Origin: Reticulitermes speratus
Taxonomy: Eukaryota; Arthropoda; Insecta; Blattodea; Rhinotermitidae
Reading direction: 5' to 3'
DNA length: 64,000 bases
Assembly (NCBI GenBank): GCA_021186555.1
Contig: JAJKFL010000006.1
Span: forward strand, 32,547,478 to 32,611,477
Every line of letters begins with the position of its first letter. Position 1 is the stretch's first letter. The position numbers and the translations under genes were made by a program. Positions 44,886 through 57,284 of this stretch are shown here, piece by piece. Below the pieces are notes generated by a model. That model was not told where the DNA came from, searched no databases, and saw only the letters and a program-made list of their open reading frames with translations.

Positions 44886-45296
44886 TTTTTTTTTTCTATG
44901 GCTCGACAGCCCTATATGGGCCTGGGCCTCCTCGTTTCGTCGAGGTTTCATGATCACACACATTTGAGACACATCACAGTCGGTAGGACTCCTCTAAACG
45001 AGGGACCAGCTCGTCGCAGAGACCTCTACCTGACAACACACAACACTCACAAGAGACAGACATCCATGCCCCCGGTGGGATTTTTTTTTTTGTTTTTACT
45101 AATTCCTGGGTTTTCCCCTTTGATCCATTTTTGTTCTGTATTAGTCCTTTTTCGTCCTTTCATGTCACGGTCCACAACCGTCCTTACAACAAACACAACA
45201 CAAACATCCATGCCCCCGGTGGGATTCGAACCCACGATCCTAGTAAGCGAGCGGCCGCAGACTCACGCCTTAGACCGCACGGCCACTGGGATCGGC
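44886..45296 (-). mobile_element. composite (dimeric) SINE with 13-bp TSD
   Basis: TAAAATAACATAC at 44873-44885 and 45297-45309 is exact and flanks the whole unit. On the sense (minus) strand it reads: complete tRNA-Leu-like head with B-box; a different body (GGATGTTTGTGTTGTGTTTG to AACCCAGGAATTAG); an A-rich linker; then a head-less family-A1 body starting at ATCCCACCGGGGGCATGG. One TSD around both parts means the dimer moved as a single RNA. The same arrangement is present at 62541-63009. Confidence 0.85.
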
Positions 45297-45309
45297 TAAA
45301 ATAACATAC

Positions 45310-46143
45310 CTACTGCGGAGAAATCAAGACATAAGAGACCCAAATAAAATCACCTGATGCCAAGAAGAACGGAAGTATTTCAGCGTGAAGGCACAATGCC
45401 ATCAAATTTGTCGCCGGGCTTCAAAATACACTCTAAGAAATAAGGATATGTGGGCTCAAAATCGTCACGTGCGCTCTACAAAACAAGATGCAGAGAGGAG
45501 ACTCACGGCTGGGAGGAAATGCAAGACGATGGTTCGGTTCGACAACAACCGCTTGTTTTCCGTGGAAGAATTCTAAAGGACATAAACAAGAGACCGCGTT
45601 AAATGTACTCGGTTTGTTCAAGTTCTGAAGCGTGTTAAGCCTAGCCGCAGACAATGGTACGCCCTACAGCAATTTATTTATTCCTGACAGACTAGTCACA
45701 CTCACTGACTGTATGTCGCATGTCTATATGCCCTAATGTGCAAATGCGTGTAAAGAAACCAGCGTGTTCTTAATGTTATAAATGGTGCTACCCCAGTGTT
45801 AATGACGTTGCTACAAACATAACATGTTCATGAAAACGATCACAGCTTTTAATTACAGCTGCATAGACAGGTATGATAAATTGCAAGTGGATGACACCAT
45901 ACACTACAGGCTTTTACTCTGTATAATTAACTTACACATGCATCAACTATCTTGTCAGACTAAATTAAATTAATGTTGACGTATGTTCATCTCTCAAGCA
46001 GCATTATTTTACGTAAACATATTTAGGCCTACTGCAGCATATTTTTCTCACATTTCTTTCTAACAACAATCCTGGCCGAGATTAGAATCAGGAGCCTCGT
46101 GCCTACAAGACGAACGGATGTAGCACTGTTAATTTACTGCACT
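45310..46143. other. no recognised feature
   Basis: Nothing identifiable. Confidence 0.4.
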
Positions 46144-46157
46144 TTCACAAATGCAAT

Positions 46158-46423
46158 TTTTTTTTTCTATGGCTCGACAGCCTTATATGGGCCTGGGTCT
46201 CCTCGTTTCGTCGAGGTTTCATGGTCACACACATTTGAGACACACCACACTCGGTAGGACTCCTCTGGACGAGGGACCAGCTCGTCGCAGAGACCTCTAC
46301 CTGACAACACACAACACTCACAAGAGACAGACATCCATGCCCCCGGTGGGATTCGAACCCACGATCCTAGTAAGCGAGCGGCCGAAGACCCACGCCTTAG
46401 ACAGCAAGGCCACTGGGATCGGC
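46158..46423 (-). mobile_element. SINE family A1, perfect 14-bp TSD
   Basis: TTCACAAATGCAAT at 46144-46157 and 46424-46437. Complete head (GCCGATCCCAGTGGCC), B-box GGGTTCGAATCCCACCGGG, body, 3' end GGCTGTCGAGCCATAG plus A-run. One of the best-preserved A1 copies here. Confidence 0.9.
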
Positions 46424-46437
46424 TTCACAAATGCAAT

Positions 46438-47604
46438 AAGTCACATAAAATACCACTACATAATCCTTCCATTTCCTGACTCTGGAGTCAGTTGTTCTAT
46501 AAGCGTTAGTATGCCTACTGATGTCAATCGCCAAGAATTGGCTTCATCCCATCCACTAGTTTCGAAAAAAATTGTTAATCTGCTAGACCTCTTGCTGTTT
46601 AGCTTGTGTGTTGGTTTATGAGTTGCCATCGAACATCTGCAATGTTATATAACATAATTAACATGGTATATCTAAGTCCATTTCGACTACAACACATACC
46701 AGCATTAATTACACCATACTATGTATGGTGTAATTAATGCTGTAATTAACTCAGGATGGCGGATTTAATACACACATATAAGCCTTCCCATCTCCGCCAT
46801 ATTTAACTAGGGGAATCCAAACATGGAAAATAGCGAAACCCACGGACGAAGTCTATTACCAATCCACGAGATGATATTCCTATTTAGTGAGGTTGTGCCA
46901 CAGTTACACCAATGAAAACGTTAACTTCGAATGCTAATTAAAACATGTTTACAAATACTGGCCTATCGTTTTCAGTCCCTGTTTAAATATGAGAGTTCTA
47001 CAACTACACTGCGTTCTTGGAATTCATGACTAATGTGACAGGAGAAAACACAGTGAAGAATGGTTCTCATATGGCGAATACAGCGTTGCCGTTTCAAGTA
47101 ACGAAGCTTCCAGCTGTGTGCCAAGCGGAATGTAAGCCCTGAGGCCCGATCGCAGTTCAAGAAATTCCCATAGGCCTGGGATAAATCCAAACGTAAATTC
47201 AGGAGCACATACGAAATTTCGTTACGCACTGGCGCCTGACAGACAGTATGAAACTCGGAGGCGTCCATAACCTACGGATGTAGCAGCATTTGATACTCCA
47301 CTTGCAGCAGCAGCAGCAATGTAGTGCAATATGCCAGGCCAATGCGTTGCACTTGACACTATTTTGTGTCTATATACGCGTTTCGATGCTACTGTGTGTT
47401 AAGTGCAAGACAGTGGACCAGCATAATGCTGTACAACATAACAGTCACACGGTGTGTATGTAATAAAGATTAATGTTTTTGAAAATACACACACTTGTTC
47501 GTTCGTTGCATATCACTTCCAGGTATGGTAATTACTCGCCTGTCCTGGCTAAAGGTGAAAGTAGGCGTCCGCGTTGCGTAACTCATACTGGGTACGACTT
47601 CCAT
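46438..47604. other. unrecognised; perfect hairpin at 46701-46741
   Basis: AGCATTAATTACACCATA (46701-46718) is the exact reverse complement of 46724-46741 around a 5-nt loop. Otherwise nothing recognised. Confidence 0.5.
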
Positions 47605-47990
47605 TACATACATACATAAATACATACATTCCATAGATCCATAAGTGTGTCACAAAGACAACAGGATGTGGAACAAGTCATAAATACACAAATACACACA
47701 CAATTTGTACAGTGCAAAATACTATAAACATTTTAAAAAACAGTATCATATATCAACTCTACACATAAAAAATTCATCCACAGAGTAAAAGGACTGTGTA
47801 TTTAAGTATTTTCTTAAGGCTACTTTAAATTTTATATTTTCATTCTTAAGGATTATCAGACTACGTGATAAACTGTTGATAGTTCTGATGCCAGCATAGA
47901 ATGTATTTTTTTTAAACAAGATAGGTTGCCATTTGGTCTATAAAAATTGTGCGTATTCCTTGTATTAGTATTGTGTATAGATTAATTCGT
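47605..47990 (-). pseudogene. LINE ORF2 C-terminus and 3' UTR
   Basis: On the minus strand, SIHNTNTRNTHNFYRPNGNL runs into a frame change, then TFYAGIRTINSLSRSL, then FKVALRKYLNTQSFYSVDEF and a stop at 47746. The pattern H--NTR----FYRP--NL, F-AGI---N-LP, K--LKKYL--HSFYSVDEFF is the usual end of a non-LTR ORF2 in arthropods. The 3' UTR includes GACTTGTTCCACATCCTG and CTATGGAATG, and ends in a TGTA/TTTATG tail near 47605-47630. The catalytic domain is missing by 5' truncation. Confidence 0.75.
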
Positions 47991-48466
47991 TGAAAATTTT
48001 CTTTATTACTGACAATGAAGTTCACTAGTGAAAATATATATTCTTCACAGTATGATAGTGACGATGATAATGTCCATCGCAGAGTACCTACCGCTTTGCA
48101 ACGGATTCAACTGGTCGGGGAGACCTCACATTCACGTTAGACATCGGGGACGAAAGAAGGAAAAGGCATGCGAAAGCAAGCACAGAAACCGGGGGACTCC
48201 AAAACGAGATTTTCAACCTGTGCTCCAGAAACGAACACGTCACAATAAACTTCATTACACACCGACGAATTCAGATCGATTATGCTACGCTTCAACGTCT
48301 TCCAAACGACGCTCCCTGTACAGGCGTGTTCCACCGTACATAATTTCTAATAAACGCGTCTCCTTGGTCTCGAGATCCATCAAGATTTTTCAAAACCGAA
48401 AAGGCCCACAAATAAAGAAGTCTGGAAGACACTGCTCTAGACCACCGGGTTCTGCTCTTACTAGAA
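47991..48466. other. no recognised feature
   Basis: A 147-codon plus frame (48028-48471) has no recognised similarity and is probably chance. Confidence 0.4.
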
Positions 48467-48476
48467 GCTAAATCAA

Positions 48477-48727
48477 CGGCCGTGCCATGGCTCAGGCCGT
48501 TAGTCGCCGGCCTCTCATCCCGGAGGCCCGGGTTCGATCCCGGGTCAGCCCATGTGGGGATTTGTGGTGGACAAAGTGGCACTGAGACAGGTTTTTCCCC
48601 GAGTACTTCGGTTTTCCCCCGTCAGTTTCATTCCTACGGTGCCCCATTACTCGGAAAAACAAAAAAAAAACTAATCATCTTCATGCGTCCGTAGCATCTG
48701 CTGCGGGGCCCTTCACAAAAACAAACC
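48477..48727 (+). mobile_element. SINE family C, 10-bp TSD, intact head
   Basis: GCTAAATCAA at 48467-48476 and 48728-48737. The head GGCCGTGCCATGGCTCAGGC and the B-box GGGTTCGATCCCGGGTC are intact. Body as for the other copies; the 3' end is CTGCTGCGGGGCCCTTCAC plus A-rich tail. Best family-C copy here. Confidence 0.9.
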
Positions 48728-48737
48728 GCTAAATCAA

Positions 48738-49154
48738 GGACAAAGCAGCCCCTCTGACTTGAACTTTTTGTGAAGGGCAAGTGTATCGGTAGGCTCATTC
48801 CTTCATGACCGGCGTATCAAGTTAAGACCTGGTAACAGTAGCCAAACAGAAACGGTGTTATCACTCGGACATTGTATAATGTGCCACAGCATATAAATTA
48901 CTTCCAGGTCTAACAACATCTAAAATTCAAAAACATCGATATCCTTATTTACCCAACGAAAGGCCGTTGAAGGATTAAAACATTTGAAGCACACAGGCGT
49001 CAGAGGACAGTTACATGTGACGAGTAAAAACAAACTACTTTCTGTCGCAATGTGAATCGTTATGCCCCACTTTGGATTAGTTACGAAATAACGAGATGCT
49101 AATACAAATGTGGGAACTATATACTGGACAACAAAAGAAAACGGGGCCTTAACC
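48738..49154. other. no recognised feature
   Basis: Nothing identifiable. Confidence 0.4.
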
Positions 49155-49161
49155 ACATCTA

Positions 49162-49234
49162 ATTTTTTTTCCAATGGCGCAACAGCCCCTAGTGAGCCAG
49201 GGCTCCCTCATTATCGAGGCTTCACGATCACGCT
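49162..49234 (-). mobile_element. severely 5'-truncated SINE A2, 7-bp TSD
   Basis: Only the last 73 bp of the family are present (GTGATCGTGAAGCCTCGATA to GCGCCATTGG plus A-run), flanked by ACATCTA at 49155-49161 and 49235-49241. Truncation at insertion is the simplest reading. Confidence 0.8.
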
Positions 49235-49241
49235 ACATCTA

Positions 49242-50595
49242 GCACTAAGGTTTTTAGTTAAAATAACGTTCACTGCCTACAGCCGAAAACGGGAATTTCA
49301 CACATGCTACCAACAGTAGCTATCCAATCTCCAAACAGCTGCATTACCAACTCTATGATATTGGAATTTGTTTCGGTGCCCATTATCCCTGCTATCAGCT
49401 GTGTGTTCAAGGAACAATTTCTTCAGGAAGTTATATACACTTTACTTCTTATGAAGGTCAGATCACAGGATAATGATTTATGAACGCAGCTATGTCACGT
49501 AAGAATTAACGAAAGACAGGCATCGGCCTAGTAAAATTCAGTTACTGGAAACAAAATCCATAAACATTTCAACATGGCCCTTCAAGATCCGACTTCGATG
49601 GGTGAAAAAGTTACATACATACTCAAAGTGGGTAATATTCTATCTCACCTCAAACACGACCTTTCAAACCCTTATCCGCATCCAAGTCTAATTCTACTTA
49701 AATCGGCAGTCACGGAATCACTCCTAGCTTCGAATCTGCCGATACACAGCCTTCAAATAGGCCTAAACGAAAGCCGATTTTTACACATTTATCCCGATTC
49801 ATAACTCAGAGTCGTTCCAACATTCATTCGTGGCTTGGTATCCTCCACGGCATATTAACTTCAGGGGCCAGGTATCGACACAGCGTCAGGTACGATCATG
49901 GCTGTTTCCACGAAATGTGAAGCCATCAATGCAAAGTTGCCCTTTGCATAAAGGTGCATAGAGGGAGCGTTGGTAGCACTCCACATTCTACAACACACCA
50001 CCAGATGAAGGTCAACGGTCAGCTTCTCTGTCAGTAATTACGTACATCCACGGGAAGTGCCCCTGGATAGGCTCGAAGGCAGTGGTGGCGACAGAAAAAA
50101 TACCTAGAAAAATGCATCGCTTCGTACTAAGCCAGTTCACGCCTACAAAATGTAACTGGTTAACATATCTTCTTTGCAATTCAAACATGTCAAAATCGCA
50201 TCACGTTAAACTTACAAGTGAGCGTCTGACAGACATAACTACGTAGACTCCTTACACTTGTAAATACAAAGGTCATGTTTTGGTAATCTACGTACATTTA
50301 ATGTACCTAAACCACAACAACAGAAGATATTGAAACAAGTTACAAAAAGGTACAGGAAGTGCAACAATTCTGCTCTATATTTATAAAACCCGGCGCCCCT
50401 TATTTCGTGTTTCATTTTCCTAACGATTTAAGAAAATTATTTATTAACTTCAGAAAATAAAGTCTACTGAACATATGACCACAATTATGACAGTAATACC
50501 GGAGCTGTCTTCGAATAACGCTGTCACGAGAAGTCGAAGATTAAGCACGGAACTATCTGAGTATGGTCATTTTGGAAACGTCGCCCGTGAACACA
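49242..50595. other. no recognised feature
   Basis: Nothing identifiable. Confidence 0.4.
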
Positions 50596-50606
50596 ATTAT
50601 TTAACA

Positions 50607-50870
50607 GATGTAAAAAAAGGTAAAGTTCACGCAGAACAGCCATGAAGGCCCAGAGCGGGAGTAGAGGTACAGTTCTACTCTTTCTTTAACCTCGGCGCTA
50701 GATGTGGTGGGTGGTCAACGCCACGATCCGGCCTCCTTACCCCAGAGAAAGAGACCCGGTACCCAGGGCTGATACGGACGGGTGCGAAAAATCTCGCCTC
50801 AATCGGGATTCGATCCCCGGGCCGTCCAGTCCGTAGCGAGTCGCTATACCGGCTATGCTATCCCGGCCCT
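50607..50870 (-). mobile_element. SINE family B, perfect 11-bp TSD
   Basis: TTATTTAACAG at 50596-50606 and 50871-50881. Head GGGCCGGGATAGCATAGCCG, B-box GGGGATCGAATCCCG, and a 3' end GTGAACTTTACC plus T-run. A small internal deletion lies near 50765. Confidence 0.85.
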
Positions 50871-50881
50871 TTATTTAACAG

Positions 50882-52025
50882 GCATCACGTGCAAAACAAT
50901 CCTATTTCAGAAGTGTCAATCCAAGCTGCAATGCTCTGCAAAAATATTTATGGAATTAGTGTTATGGACAAAATAACCGGTGCAACCTGTAGATGTTTCA
51001 ATATCGCCACTACAACACAATACTCAAAGGTGTCGTCGGTCACTATTCCCGCGTAGAACTGTGCGCAGGGAACGGTGCGGGCCATTTTGAACAGACATCA
51101 TTGTAAAGTAACTAAAAATTTGAGTTCATCGATATCACGTAATCAAAACTGATTTTTGTATTCGGCTTTGTAGCATAACTACCTAAAGAACTCGGTAACA
51201 TAACGAAAAGTTGAAGCGTTTTCTTTCGCGGTATTGACACACAATTTTCTTCTGATATTGCACGTAGAGTAATATAGAGAAGGAACAATGTCAATTCCCT
51301 GTTCCTTTTTCCATCTTCGCATTAAGCAATTTACATGTAATGCCAATATTTTTTGGCCAAAATGCCCCTGTGATGTCACGTTCCTTTTAAGACTGCCTTT
51401 AATCGAGAAACGCCCTGATAAAGCTGTGTGATTTCCAAGCATTGTGTGAGACTACTATTACAACAGTGTACTAAAACCCTGTTAATGTGCCCCGTCCCCC
51501 TGCAGCAGCCACCGCAGGGACTAGGCTGAACGCCTACCTGGTGCAAACATTTAATTCCCACGATCTAGCCCGCGCCCAGACGTACGTACATACATACACA
51601 CATTACATACATGCATGCATACATACATACATACATACACAAACGCGCGCGCGCGATCTGTATCTCGCAAGCACAATACGTGTGTGCGTTTCTTCAGCAG
51701 GGAGCGCTACCATTTGACGCGTCGCAAGGCGACGATGCGTCTCGCATTAACACGAAAACACGTTACTGTTCAACGACGTCCTCTTTACACACTTCTGTCG
51801 CCCAAGCTTACAATTTGAGCATCAAAGTGCCAGCAACTTCAATTTCATACGCTGTAGTGCGTCCTGTGTTTTGCACAGTGACACTGTGAAGTGCGTCAGC
51901 TGCACGGTCTGTCGCAGCTATAAACTGAATCGTTAATAGCCTTCTGAGTGTGCTCGTAATGCGTCAGATGGGTAACTGCAAATCACAAACTGAAAGGTAA
52001 ACAGAAAACTGTCGTGACCCATTTT
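50882..52025. other. unrecognised, with a dispersed repeat and a microsatellite
   Basis: At 51160-51245, GCATAACTACCTAAAGAACT and CGGTAACATAACGAAAAG recur near 3.48 and 3.80 kb. At 51588-51655 there is a (TACA)n and (CG)n tract. No gene is seen. Confidence 0.5.
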
Positions 52026-52187
52026 AGGCGCGTTCGCAAAACTACGAAAAGTGACTATTAGCTTCGTCTGTCTGTCCATCCGTCTGTCTGCGTTTTGCAT
52101 GCGAGATAACTAAGGCTACAGACACACACTCAGAAAATGTAATACTTATTGCTTTTTCACAGCAATACTTGCTACGCGAACGCGCCT
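52026..52187 (-). mobile_element. MITE family F, short copy 5 with perfect 12-bp TIRs
   Basis: AGGCGCGTTCGC stands at both ends in inverted orientation. The 162-bp copy has lost most of the interior but keeps GCTTCGTCTGTCTGTCC and GTAATACTTATTGCTTTT. It best shows the inverted ends of the family. Confidence 0.7.
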
Positions 52188-53224
52188 CAATGTTACATTT
52201 ATACATAAATTGCCCGTCTTGTAAGGCATTATCCCAGCATTTATCTGCAGGATCTGAGAAAAACTGCGAAAACATAATTCAACATAGCTGGCTTGCGGGC
52301 TGAGGGTCGAGCCTGAAACTCTTCGAAGCACAGAGCAAGTATGCTACCAGGACACTCCAATGCCCGGTTGTGGCAGCAAAAAGAAACTCAAATTATTGTT
52401 AAGATTCATCGGTTCAGAAGACGTGGGAGGAAGTAGTGGTCGTGGTATGCTTCACGGTAGCTGCTACGGGGAGATTTCTGCAAGACGCTACGCCAGTCGG
52501 AGAGCTACGCAAGCTGCCTCGATCACCAGGGCGGCTCGCCGTTGTTCCTAACCCCCAAGAAAAATCTGTAAAATACTGTTTGCGTGGAAGAGCTAAAGAA
52601 AAAGACGCAAAAATTCGAAACGAATAATCGGCTGTGAAATAAACCCAGGCCCTGCCGAACAGACATTAGGGTCCTAACGACGACAGTTTGAAGTTCGGCT
52701 GTACTAGTGAACATAAATAGCAAGAGAAGGACTTGGAAGGACGCGGCACACCCTACTTCACGATACGATCCCGGTGTTTTCATGGGTAAAATGAAGAAAA
52801 TGACGACGGTTCTCTATCAATGAAATCAACCTACCGCAGACAGCCGGTTCGCGGCTACATCAAACATAAAACAGGTGTACTGGCCACCACGCCTCCAAGT
52901 TCGAGAGAGAATGCACTGCAACATGACGCTTCGGGTACGCCTATATCCAAGACTTCGCTTCTAGGATTTGGTTCCGTTCTGATTCCGTGAAATCCAGTGC
53001 TGTCGTTAGGCTTTTGCTAACACTTACTGCAGAGTAATAAATGAATGCAAATTAGTGCCGGTCTAAGGCTGAGTGCGCCTCTTTTACGGTGCTACAACCT
53101 GCCGAGTCTAGTATAATTGATGAAAATCGTGATAAATTGTTTCTTTAATGAACCCTACGGCACACAATCAAATAAGAAATACGATGATAAAGAATCCCTA
53201 GTAATGCAAAATGACCCGGTATTC
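52188..53224. other. no recognised feature
   Basis: Nothing identifiable. Confidence 0.4.
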
Positions 53225-53247
53225 ACCACCACCACCACCACCACCAC
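53225..53247 (+). repeat. (CAC)n microsatellite
   Basis: Tandem CAC/ACC units followed by a CCT-rich stretch. Confidence 0.85.
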
Positions 53248-53278
53248 AACCGCCTACTCCTCTTCCTCCTTCTTTTTC

Positions 53279-53569
53279 CCTGGCAAGGATTGGGCAGAAC
53301 CTAAAACCTCCCTGTGCACACCATTAAGAGAGATGGAGGGAATGGGGGTATAGCACCACTCATGCTCACCCTCGGTTCTGGATGGAGGTATGTAGTCAGA
53401 TTCACGACCTGGTCATTTGACCTGCAGCACACATTCAACAGGAGGCTGGGTGAGCCCCGGAGCGGGTCTTGAGATTTGAAGACAAAATTTCTTACCCCTG
53501 ACGAAAATCAAACTATGATTCCTCGGTCCCCCAGCCAAGTCACTATACCGACTGAGCTATCCCGGCTCA
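53279..53569 (-). mobile_element. SINE family B, old copy
   Basis: The minus-strand head GAGCCGGGATAGCTCAGTCG (intact A-box) and the body AGCCTCCTGTTGAATG are clear, but the B-box is degraded (near 53515) and the 3' part is diverged. Confidence 0.7.
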
Positions 53570-53937
53570 CGTGCCGGAGTTCGTTTCTGGGGCAAATTAA
53601 ACTGCGCCTTCCATCTCTTCTTTGCTCTGCCGAACTCGTGTCTCCTCTCGGAACATCCTCTCCGCAGGACGAATGCCAAAGATGGAGATATCGAATGTTC
53701 GAATGTAAAAGAAAGTAGCTAGCTAAACCATCTCGCTGACAGTCCGGCAGATACAAAACAGCCTAACTGATGCCAAGTGTATCGTGTACATCGGGTGGTT
53801 CTAGCTCCATTACTCGTTAAGACACATGTCTTCGTACAGCATATATCTAGCAGATAACGCGTTAAGTACAAAGGCTGACGGAAACCACCAGAAAGAACCC
53901 CCCCTTTAAATTCCCCCATGACATTTGATCCAGACAT
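53570..53937. other. no recognised feature
   Basis: Nothing identifiable. Confidence 0.4.
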
Positions 53938-53947
53938 CTTCAAAACG

Positions 53948-54205
53948 ATTTTTTCCCATAGCGCAACAGCCCCTAGGGGGGCAGGGCCTCCTCATTATCG
54001 AGGCTTCACGATCACACTCAGCCACACCACATTCGGTAGGACTCATCTGGACGAGTGATCAGCCCGACGCAGAGACCTCTACCTTGACAACATACAACAC
54101 TCACAAGAGACAGACATACATGCCCCCGACGGGATTCGAACCCACAATACCAGCAACCGACCGGCCCCAGACCCACGGCTTAGACCGCGCGGTCACAGGG
54201 ATTGG
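53948..54205 (-). mobile_element. SINE family A2, ~10-bp TSD
   Basis: CTTCAAAACG / CTTCGAAACG (53938-53947 and 54206-54215). Head CCAATCCCTGTGACCGCGCG, B-box GGGTTCGAATCCCGTCGG, A2-type 3' end. Moderately diverged. Confidence 0.8.
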
Positions 54206-54215
54206 CTTCGAAACG

Positions 54216-57200
54216 GATATCATGCGTACATAATCAGTGGTATCTACTTTAAAGTAACTTAATCGTTTTGTTAAATAGCATTATATAATCCCCGCCTAAC
54301 CTACGCTTAAACAATGTTACTAGTAGGTCTACTTACTTTAAAGACTGCAAAGCAAGTCTTCGTTCAACTTTATATGGTTATTTGTTCCTCTACGCACCTT
54401 TGCATCACGATGATCAATTTCAACGCAAACTACCACGAGCTACCAAACTAACAGCATACTAACAGCCAACAGAAACACAAAAAGTTTTCGGTATTCCCCT
54501 TTTCCATATGTGTGTGTTATGTATGCATGTATATAAGTAACCTGCCAGTCTTGTAACGACGACGCAACTCTCACAGCCCCAACAAGTCTTAAACGAAGAT
54601 GGTACACTATTAACTGGGCAGGAGCACCATATACTGTCTTATGTAACCTCTACATCCTACGGTAAGCCTCCTCTTCAATGGGCACCTGGGTTCTTACCCT
54701 GAGGCTAAGCGACCAGGGCGTGAAGTTGACCGCTCCCCAGCATTTAGTGCCCAGGTTAGGAATGACTGAAGCTCCACTTACCCATACGCCTTCATGGCGT
54801 GCGCAAGGATAATTACGTCTTTTTTAACTTAACTTTTGAATGTCATCCTACAACACACACCGTCTATTTCAGCTGCTCTGTTGTGACCACTCTAATAATA
54901 TTAAGTAACGCAGAAACGAAGACGCGGAGGGCCACCAGAACCAGTGACCAGCTCAGCCTAATAGTTGAGGCTGAAAATAATAGAGAATTGAATGGAGATG
55001 ATACAATACAAATGCCTATTTCAAGAATGGTGGTGGCACAATAAAACTGCGTATTTCATTGTGTCCCCTTCGCAAACCACATGAGGTTGACTGGATCTTG
55101 CACCTAGGTTAGCTAAGCAGAACGGTATGCTTACCACAAAATTAACCGAAGTGACAGAAGAACAAAATGAACGCAATATAAGCACTATGTGTTCCACACT
55201 AGTCTTTGTGATGTTACTCTCTCCGGATTCCTACTGTGGGAAGTAATTTAACCACAAGTGGAAGACTTCGACATTAAGCACCAAAACCACGCGACACAGC
55301 AACCGGGTGAATCACGGATGACCAATGCAAATGCTTTGTACGTGTCAATTTTAATTAATGAAAGGTGCTTTAAATCCAATGGGGCAAAAAATTTATTTAT
55401 AAAATTATTCCTGTATATATCACGACTTTTGGATGTAAATAATCACAGAGACTGCTCTTGAAAGAATGCAAAATAAAAGGTAGGCCTAGTTATATACATA
55501 TTACAGACCATATATCAAAAAGGCTAAAGACTTGTCTTCTATAATTTACACTCTCAAGGTTTTACGTCGGTAAGCAGCGTAATACCAAGGCCATCGTGTA
55601 TACATATATGTGACAACGTCTAGACAACAAACAAATTGAATGGAAACGACCATGACACGGCAGGTGAAAAAGGTTGACACGATTCATCAAAATACAGAAC
55701 AATACTGATAAGTTTGACATCAACACACACCAGGGGTAGCAATGTACGTTTAGCATCCAATTTTACTCTCCTCTTTTTCCTTTTCAAAATTACGGGAATT
55801 TCCGATAACCCGCTTATAACCAACTGCAACACTCGATTCTTCATGTATGTACGGGTACAGCAGACACAGCAGACGCAAGGCCACAGCACGTTCAGGACAT
55901 TATGCTTGCTTCCGCAACTGTCGCCACACAAACCATATGCTAAACAGTACCGTTATCGTCTTTACTGTCCTCGGCAATCGAGGTGAGGTCTTTGACGTCT
56001 GTTGCAACACAGAAGTCGTTACAGAAAGTTCTGCGTCGAGAATCTTCCGAGGCAAAAGACGGAAAAGTGGACGGGGTGTTTCAGCGCAGTGCACAAATTA
56101 TTTTTTTGCGCTTCCGCACAAACTACTGGTCTTATTTCTGTATTTTAACGAAGCTGTCAAACGTTAGCAGAATTCAGATACCGTGCCACTGTCTTTCCTT
56201 CTACTTTGTTAAATATGCGTTCTACGGAAAACATTTTCAAATAAAAATGAAATACCTTAATTAAACTTTAAATTAGTAAGGTACAAAAATGTTTTAGAGC
56301 AAACGGTTTCTGAGAAATTCAACAGTCTGTAGTTTGAAAAACGAAATACACGAGAATGGACGAAGTAACCTATTTATTATGCATCCACTTATGCAATCCG
56401 TACAAAAACGAATACAAACTGCTCTTCAATAATGTTTCCTTCAATTACACGTCCTTCCAGTGAGTAATAAGGCAGGCGTGATCTCTACATTATGCGCCGA
56501 TGTTACGCAAACAATCCCGCGAAAAAGGTATATAATTTGTTTCAATAATGTTTCATGAAATTAGGCTCATACTTATCCTAATTACTGTTAGTGCGTAATA
56601 AGAGAAAGAAAAATGTCCCAACCTCAATTGTTCAACAATACTGTATCACATTATGCGTACCTATACATGCTACCCTCACACACGCACACCATGTCTGAAA
56701 TAACTAGACGGTTTGTACGGTAGGCAAAAATGCAATCACGAATGAAATGTTTAAGAACGGAAAACTATGCTATAAGCTGGGGTTTTATGTTTCATAGTGA
56801 CTACCGGCGAGCAGATAGGTCAGTGTCCACTTAAGAAATTTCCATCGGATATGTCAGGCATACCGTCGAAAAATTACTGCAAGATGCTTAGCAAAAATGT
56901 ATGTGTCCAGCTTGAATGTGTCTCCATTAATTCATCAGAAATGACGACACACGAAGTCTGATAACTAAATACCCCATCTGTTCGCTTTGCGCAGTAAGTG
57001 GTATGGATCGTATCATTATACACTGTACAATTCAGCAGCAGCTTCGGTCAAATAGTGGCATTCAATTCGTTTCGTGGCTGAGGTATTTCGTTTGCCAAAA
57101 ATACAATAAAAAATTTCCAAACATTTCAGCAAGATCGTGGGAAGAGTGAGACCTTTTGGGAAGAGCAGCATTATTTGATTATGAGGCTTGGGTCTCGACG

Positions 57201-57284
57201 CAGATCGAAAAAAAAAAGTCAATCTTCTCAATGAAATAGCAAGCTACACCACACAGACAGAGATCGGAAAAGGGTGAATGTCAA
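54216..57284. other. long stretch with nothing recognised
   Basis: Three kilobases without a named element. About 54655-54810 (GGTAAGCCTCCTCTTCAATG, GCGTGAAGTTGACCGC) is GC-richer than its surroundings and may be an unidentified repeat. No coding similarity was seen. Confidence 0.4.

Noticed and set aside
44859..45299. 146-codon frame across the SINE at 45 kb (and similar frames at 46.2, 54.0 and 62.6 kb)
   Set aside because: These are translations of SINE-A sequence (LTTHNTHKRQTSMPPVGFEP-type peptides), not genes.
48028..48471. 147-codon plus-strand frame, basic protein
   Set aside because: No recognised domain; ends at a SINE target site and overlaps unrelated sequence; likely chance.
48477..48550. 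tRNA gene suggested by intact A-box, B-box and GGGTTCGATCCCGGG
   Set aside because: The sequence continues into a repeated non-tRNA body with A-rich tail and a 10-bp TSD; it is a SINE head. The same applies to the heads at 14.9, 20.9, 25.6, 46.4 and 62.9 kb.
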